Source: Duganella zoogloeoides (GTDB lineage Bacteria > Pseudomonadota > Gammaproteobacteria > Burkholderiales > Burkholderiaceae_D). Taken from it: a stretch of DNA of 64,000 nucleotides. The DNA is taken from assembly GCF_034479515.1 (NCBI RefSeq), contig NZ_CP140152.1, positions 2,914,001 through 2,978,000 of the forward strand. The letters are read 5' to 3'. Shown piece by piece: positions 59,755 to 64,000 of the stretch (position 1 is its first letter; each line of letters starts with the position of its first letter). A model generated the notes under the pieces. It was not told the DNA's origin. It was given only the letters and a program-made list of their open reading frames with translations, and searched no databases. The position numbers and the translations under genes are program-made.

Positions 59755-61470
59755 ATGCAACCCACGCTCAAATTATCGATCATCGCCGCCAACCTGCTGC
59801 TGCTGACCGCCTGCTCCGGCGGCAGCTCCAGCCTGGGCGCGAATACGCCCGCCACACCGGCCCTGCCGCAACTGGCCGCCGCCACCGGCGCCACGCTTGC
59901 GTCGTGCACCGACCTGGCGACAAAGATCCAGCTGGCCAACACCACCATCACTGCCGCCAATACTGTTGCGGCCGGTGCGCTCACCATCGCCGGCAAGCCG
60001 GTGCCGGCACACTGCCAGGTCACCGGTCGCATGTTCGACCGCGTGAGCACGGTCGATGGCCAGCGCTACGCGATTGGCTTCGAGATGCGTTTGCCCACCA
60101 ACTGGAACGGCCGCTTCTTCTACCAGGCTAACGGCGGTCTCGATGGCTCGGTGGTGCCGGCGACCGGCCCGGTGGGCGGTGGCGGCCCGCTGGACAATGC
60201 CTTGAACCAGGGCTTCGCTGTCATCAGTTCCGACGCCGGCCATGGCGCACCCACGCCCTTCTTTGGCGCCGATCCGCAGGCGCGGCTCGACTACGGCCAC
60301 CAGGCGGTGGGCAAGCTCACGCCGATGGCCAAGAGCCTGATCGAAACCGCGTACGGCAAAAAGCCGGACCGCTCGTACATCGGCGGCTGCTCCAACGGCG
60401 GCCGCCACGCGATGGTGGCGGCAGCGCGCTACGCCGACCAGTACGACGGCGTGTTGGTCGGCAATCCCGGCTACCGGCTGCCGCTGGCGGCGGTAGCCAA
60501 TATCGCGGGCGGCAAGGCCTACGCATCGCTGGCAACGACCGCCGGCGATCCATCCACCGGCTTTACGGCGGCCGAGCGTACGCTGGTGTCCAACGCGGTG
60601 CTGGCCAAGTGCGACGCGCTCGATGGCGCCACCGACGGCATGGTACAAAACACGCAAGCGTGCCAGGCCGGGTTCGATCTCAATCGCGACGTCGCCACCT
60701 GCAGCGGTGCGCGTGACGGCAGCTGTCTGAGCGCAGCGCAAAAAACCGCCATCGGCGGCCTGTTCGCCGGCGCCACCACGGCAGCCGGCATCAAGATTTA
60801 TACCAGCTTCCCTTACGATGCGGGCCTGGCCACGAGCGACTGGGCCAGCTGGAAGTTCAGCAGCCCGACCACGCGCGACTCGGGCGCAGTGGGACTGGTG
60901 TTCCAGGCGCCGCCGGAAAACGGCGCCACCTTCGACGGAGCGGCGTTCGTGCGCGACGGCGACCTTGCTGCCATGTTGGCCAAGGTGGGCGCCACCAGCG
61001 GGCTTTTCACGGAAAGCGCGCTGTCGTTCATGGTGCCGCCCAATGCCACCGATTTGTCGCAGCTGAAAAATCGCGGCGCCAAGATGATGGTCTATCACGG
61101 CACCAGCGATCCCATTTTCTCGAGCAACGACAGCGCCGCCTGGTACGATGGCCTGCGCACCGCCAACGGCGGCGACGCCGCCAACTTCGCGCGTTACTAC
61201 CAGGTTCCGGGCATGAACCACTGCTCGGGCGGACCCAGCGCCGAGCAATTCGACATGCTGACGCCTTTGGTGAACTGGGTGGAAAAAGGCGTGGCGCCCG
61301 ACAGCGTGACGGCCAGCGCGCGCGGCGCGGGCAATGCCGGTGGTGTGAACGCCAGCGTGCCGGCGGCATGGTCGCCGGCACGCACACGACCATTGTGCCC
61401 GTATCCGAAAACCGCAAAGTACAAGGGCAGCGGCAGCATCGAGGATGCGGCGAACTTCAGCTGTTCGTAG
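59755..61470 (+). CDS. Tannase/feruloyl esterase family lipoprotein
   Basis: This encodes 571 residues from the ATG at 59755 with GAGGAGACACC upstream. A lipobox (LLLTACSGG) makes it an outer-membrane-anchored or exported lipoprotein. The catalytic Ser is in GGCSNGGRHAMVAAARYADQ, and the late HCSGG of PGMNHCSGGPSAEQFD holds the catalytic His with its neighbouring Cys, as in tannase-family enzymes. FDRVSTVDGQRYAIGFEMRL is the usual N-terminal block. It should release ferulate or related acids from plant esters at the cell surface, feeding the genes before it. The polymer substrate is unknown. Confidence 0.92.
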   Translation: MQPTLKLSIIAANLLLLTACSGGSSSLGANTPATPALPQLAAATGATLASCTDLATKIQLANTTITAANTVAAGALTIAGKPVPAHCQVTGRMFDRVSTVDGQRYAIGFEMRLPTNWNGRFFYQANGGLDGSVVPATGPVGGGGPLDNALNQGFAVISSDAGHGAPTPFFGADPQARLDYGHQAVGKLTPMAKSLIETAYGKKPDRSYIGGCSNGGRHAMVAAARYADQYDGVLVGNPGYRLPLAAVANIAGGKAYASLATTAGDPSTGFTAAERTLVSNAVLAKCDALDGATDGMVQNTQACQAGFDLNRDVATCSGARDGSCLSAAQKTAIGGLFAGATTAAGIKIYTSFPYDAGLATSDWASWKFSSPTTRDSGAVGLVFQAPPENGATFDGAAFVRDGDLAAMLAKVGATSGLFTESALSFMVPPNATDLSQLKNRGAKMMVYHGTSDPIFSSNDSAAWYDGLRTANGGDAANFARYYQVPGMNHCSGGPSAEQFDMLTPLVNWVEKGVAPDSVTASARGAGNAGGVNASVPAAWSPARTRPLCPYPKTAKYKGSGSIEDAANFSCS

Positions 61471-61551
61471 ACTTTCGGTTAGCTGGCTAACAGAGCGCTG
61501 GAGTCACTACCGATTAAGCTGGTTGCTCCACTTTGACAATACGGAGAAATC

Positions 61552-61707
61552 ATGACCAAGCGCATCGGCAACAAGCACATCGCCCAGCACCGGGGCAAGG
61601 ACGAACGGCGCCTGATCAAGGCCAGCAATATCGCGGCGGAAGCGGTCAAACGCGACGCAGCACGGCTCAAGTACCGCAACTCCGTGAAAAACCAGCCGCC
61701 GGTGTGA
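61552..61707 (+). CDS. Small basic protein of 51 residues
   Basis: The open frame starts MTKRIGNKHIAQHRGKDERR, is rich in Lys/Arg, and ends VKNQPPV. ACGGAGAAATC precedes the ATG at a good distance. It has no membrane segment and is predicted helical in the middle (ASNIAAEAVKRDAARLKY). No family is recognised; the basic composition would allow nucleic-acid or ribosome contact, which is only a guess. It stands between the esterase gene and the UvrA-like gene. Confidence 0.6.
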   Translation: MTKRIGNKHIAQHRGKDERRLIKASNIAAEAVKRDAARLKYRNSVKNQPPV

Positions 61708-61724
61708 TCCGGCAGTCTGAATTC

Positions 61725-61752
61725 CTTCGTTCCCGCGCAGGCGGGAACGAAG
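61725..61752. repeat. REP-like perfect hairpin between convergent genes
   Basis: The 12-bp perfect stem CTTCGTTCCCGC, loop GCAG, GCGGGAACGAAG sits 13 bp before the end of the UvrA-like gene. Its core CCCGC-GCGGG is shared with the element at 28596 and the EF-G terminator. It may also end transcription from both sides. Confidence 0.75.
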
Positions 61753-61765
61753 CATCCAAAACCAG

Positions 61766-64000
61766 CTAACCAAGCATTTTTCGCAAATACGGCGCCGTCC
61801 GACTCCCCTTGCACTTTGCCAGCGCGTCCGGCACGCCCGCAAACACGATTGCGCCCCCCTCCTCGCCCGCCCCCGGCCCCACGTCGATCACCCAGTCCCC
61901 CGCCGCCAGCACCTGCATATTGTGCTCGACCAACACTACCGTATTGCCGGCATCGACCAGCCCATGCAATTGCGCGAGCAGCAGATCGATATCGGACGGA
62001 TGCAGGCCGGTGGTCGGTTCATCGAGCACATATAAAGTGTCGCCCCGGCTGGCGCGCTGCAATTCGGTTGCCAGCTTGATGCGCTGCGCTTCGCCGCCCG
62101 ACAGCTCGGTGGCCGGCTGGCCCAGGCGCAGGTAACCGAGGCCCACCGCGCGCAGCACGTCGAGCGCGTGACGTAGCGGCGGCTGGTCCGCAAAGAACTC
62201 GGCTGCCGCATCGACGGTAAGTTTCAACACGTCGGCGATATTGCGGTCGTTGTAGCGCACGGCCAGGGTCTCCGGGTTGTACCGCGCGCCCTCGCACTCG
62301 GGGCAAGGCGCGTACACGCTCGGTAAAAACAGCAGCTCCACCATGACGAAACCTTCACCGGCGCAGTTGGGGCAGCGCCCCTTGGCGACGTTGAACGAGA
62401 AACGCCCGGCGTCGAACTTGCGGGCGCGCGCCGCCCTGGTGGCGGCAAACAGCTTGCGCACGTGGTCGAATAATCCGGTGTAGGTGGCCAGGTTGGAGCG
62501 CGGCGTGCGGCCGATCGGTTTCTGATCGACCTGCACCAGCCGCCGCACGCCCTGCATGCCGTGGGCAATGCGGCCCTTGAGCGTTATTGCATAACTCGCA
62601 TCGCTGGCGTCCAGCATCGGATCGGCGCCTTCCGCCTCGGCATCGACATGATCCTGACCCAGTTGTGCGCGCACCAGCTGCACCAGCGCCTGGCTCACCA
62701 GGCTCGATTTGCCGGAGCCGGACACGCCGCTCACGCAGGTCATCACGCCGAGCGGAATATCGACATCGACTGCACGCAGGTTATTGCGCTCGATACCGCG
62801 CAGTTGCAGGCTGCCGGTCGCTTCGCGCGGGGCACGGAGATCGCGTTCGATGCGCTCGAACAGGTAGCCGGCCGTACGCGATTCGGCCACGTCGCGCAAA
62901 CCGTCCGGCGCACCGCTGTACAGCACTTTGCCACCGTGTTCTCCGGCCTGAGGTCCCACATCGACGATCCAGTCGGCGTGACGGATCACGTCGAGCGCAT
63001 GTTCGACCACGAACAGCGAATTGCCTGCACCCTTGAGCCGGTCGAGCGCGCGCAGCAGCGCTTCGGTGTCGGCCGGATGCAGACCCGCGGACGGTTCGTC
63101 GAGCACATACACCACGCCGAACAGCGACGAGCGCACGGCCGTCGCCAGCCGCAGGCGCTGCAATTCTCCCGGCGACAAGGTGGGGGTGGCGCGCTCCATG
63201 CTCAGGTAACCGAGGCCCAGGTCGAGCAGCACACCGAGGCGCGCCACCAGGTCCTCGGCGATGCGCTGGGTGACGATGGCTTTTTCCGGATGCTTTGCGG
63301 CGTCCTTCGGTTTGACGGCTCGCCCTTCGGCAAACGGCAGCAGCAGTTCGGCCAGGCGCTTGAGCGGCAGCCGGCCGATCTCGGTGATGTCGTGGCCACA
63401 AAACGTGACCGACAGCGATTCGGTGCGCAGCCGCTTGCCGTGGCAGGTCGGGCAATCCATGCCGACCAGGTACTGCGCCACGCGTTTTTTCATGATCGCG
63501 CTCTCGGTACCGGCAAAGGTTTGCAGCACATATTTACGCGCGCCGGTGAATGTGCCCTGGTAGCTCGGGGTTTCCTTGCGCTTCAATGCCCGCTTGGTTT
63601 CGGCGGGGGTCAGGCCCGCGTACACCGGCACCGTGGGCTGCTCGTCGGTAAACAGTATCCAGTCGCGCACTTTTTTGGGCAGGTCGCGCCACGGCGTATC
63701 GACGTCGTAGCCGAGCGTGACCAGGATGTCGCGCAGGTTCTGGCCGTGCCAGGCGGTGGGCCAGGCGGCCACCGCGCGTTCGCGGATGGTCAGACTGTCG
63801 TCGGGCACCATCGATTGCTCGGTCGCTTCGTACACGCGGCCCAGGCCGTGGCACTGTGGGCACGCGCCCTGCGGCGTGTTGGGCGAAAACGATTCGGCGT
63901 ACAGCAATTGCTGCCCGGCCGGGTAATCGCCGGCACGCGAATACAGCATGCGCATCGAATTCGACAGCGTGGTGACGCTGCCCACCGACGACCGCGTGGT
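61766..64000 (-). CDS. UvrA-like ABC ATPase, 5' partial
   Basis: The frame is open to the right edge, so the N-terminus is missing; about 745 residues are visible. The GTG at 63985 is an internal Val (RSSVGSVTTL is a UvrA core block), not a start. Zinc-binding pairs are CPQCHGLGRV, CPTCHGKRL, CPNCAGEGF and CPECEGARYN. Both ABC signatures (LSPGELQRLRLATA and LSGGEAQRIKLATE), the second Walker A (VSGVSGSGKSSLVSQALVQL) and both Walker B motifs (VVYVLDEPSAGLHP and TLYVLDEPTTGLHP) are intact. The segment FTDEQPTVPVYAGLTPAETK marks a UvrA paralogue rather than the housekeeping UvrA. Such paralogues have been linked to drug tolerance or auxiliary repair. Confidence 0.92.
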   Translation of the reverse strand, partial: TTRSSVGSVTTLSNSMRMLYSRAGDYPAGQQLLYAESFSPNTPQGACPQCHGLGRVYEATEQSMVPDDSLTIRERAVAAWPTAWHGQNLRDILVTLGYDVDTPWRDLPKKVRDWILFTDEQPTVPVYAGLTPAETKRALKRKETPSYQGTFTGARKYVLQTFAGTESAIMKKRVAQYLVGMDCPTCHGKRLRTESLSVTFCGHDITEIGRLPLKRLAELLLPFAEGRAVKPKDAAKHPEKAIVTQRIAEDLVARLGVLLDLGLGYLSMERATPTLSPGELQRLRLATAVRSSLFGVVYVLDEPSAGLHPADTEALLRALDRLKGAGNSLFVVEHALDVIRHADWIVDVGPQAGEHGGKVLYSGAPDGLRDVAESRTAGYLFERIERDLRAPREATGSLQLRGIERNNLRAVDVDIPLGVMTCVSGVSGSGKSSLVSQALVQLVRAQLGQDHVDAEAEGADPMLDASDASYAITLKGRIAHGMQGVRRLVQVDQKPIGRTPRSNLATYTGLFDHVRKLFAATRAARARKFDAGRFSFNVAKGRCPNCAGEGFVMVELLFLPSVYAPCPECEGARYNPETLAVRYNDRNIADVLKLTVDAAAEFFADQPPLRHALDVLRAVGLGYLRLGQPATELSGGEAQRIKLATELQRASRGDTLYVLDEPTTGLHPSDIDLLLAQLHGLVDAGNTVVLVEHNMQVLAAGDWVIDVGPGAGEEGGAIVFAGVPDALAKCKGSRTAPYLRKMLG

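Noticed and set aside
61478..61491. GTTAGC-TG-GCTAAC hairpin after the esterase gene as terminator
   Set aside because: The stem is short and no T-run follows; it was not supported well enough to list.
63985..64000. GTG at 63985 as start of the UvrA-like gene
   Set aside because: The codon is inside the conserved RSSVGSVTT block and the frame continues to the window edge, so it is an internal Val.
1..64000. CRISPR arrays, rRNA, tRNA, complete insertion sequences or prophage genes
   Set aside because: None was found by reading. No regularly spaced repeats with spacers, no tRNA cloverleaf with T-loop consensus, and no transposase or integrase motif was seen.

Overview
The window looks like chromosomal DNA of a high-GC betaproteobacterium of the Oxalobacteraceae (Massilia, Duganella or Janthinobacterium type). 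This is inferred from the high-GC codon use, a PEP-CTERM protein, the mltG-tmk-holB-pilZ-tatD block, DUF4936 beside ygfZ, a stand-alone second EF-G, an outer-membrane phospholipase A with a long N-terminal extension, and many dispersed palindromic repeats. No rRNA, tRNA, CRISPR array or complete insertion sequence was seen. Most of the window is ordinary, densely packed core and niche-adaptation genes.

Layout. 1-5.2 kb: the 3' part of a patatin fused to an outer-membrane barrel (type Vd secretion), then a minus-strand operon for phosphotransacetylase, acetate kinase, FabI and a small HMA-like protein. 5.3-10.5 kb: a TonB-dependent receptor, a convergent PepSY/small-membrane-protein pair behind a Fur-like site, and a repeat-built DUF2799-type lipoprotein. 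10.6-17.2 kb: a small outer-membrane protein, EF-G, phospholipase A, two small proteins, a PRMT-like methyltransferase and an RsbQ-like hydrolase. 17.2-23.7 kb: ankyrin protein, TatD, PilZ, HolB, then a disturbed segment (gene remnant, small conserved protein, AAA ATPase), then Tmk and MltG. 23.9-30.6 kb: YgfZ, DUF4936, NRDE protein, GNAT, a DmlR/DmlA-like pair, Cu/Zn superoxide dismutase, an MDR oxidoreductase and a Dabb protein. 30.8-35.7 kb: an MHS-type transporter, a PEP-CTERM protein and a FadB-like bifunctional enzyme. 36-40.7 kb: an orphan chemosensory module (double-PAS MCP, CheR, CheD, triple CheW). 40.8-46.8 kb: DUF4197, an amino-acid permease, pectate lyase, a pentapeptide-repeat protein, a 161-bp palindromic element and DUF445. 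46.9-53.7 kb: a Dpp/Nik-type ABC transporter, a flavin reductase and a cation/proton antiporter. 53.7-61.5 kb: a complete hydroxycinnamate (ferulate) cluster. 61.5-64 kb: a 51-aa protein and a UvrA paralogue running off the window.

The clearest functional unit is 53.7-61.5 kb. A secreted tannase/feruloyl-esterase lipoprotein would release ferulate from plant polymers and an orphan periplasmic binding protein may capture it. Feruloyl-CoA synthase activates it, the hydratase/lyase (with Ser123, Glu143 and Tyr239 all in place) cleaves it to vanillin and acetyl-CoA, and vanillin dehydrogenase makes vanillate. A divergent MarR regulator faces a perfect 7-3-7 palindrome. With the pectate lyase and the tartrate/malate dehydrogenase this suggests a soil or plant-surface lifestyle.

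The least explained structures are the 161-bp inverted-repeat element at 45.2 kb, the interrupted tmk-holB junction at 20.2-22.0 kb, the repeat architecture of the lipoprotein at 9.1-10.5 kb with its symmetric divergent promoter, the PRMT-like/RsbQ-like divergent pair, and several tandem or inverted repeats at gene ends.
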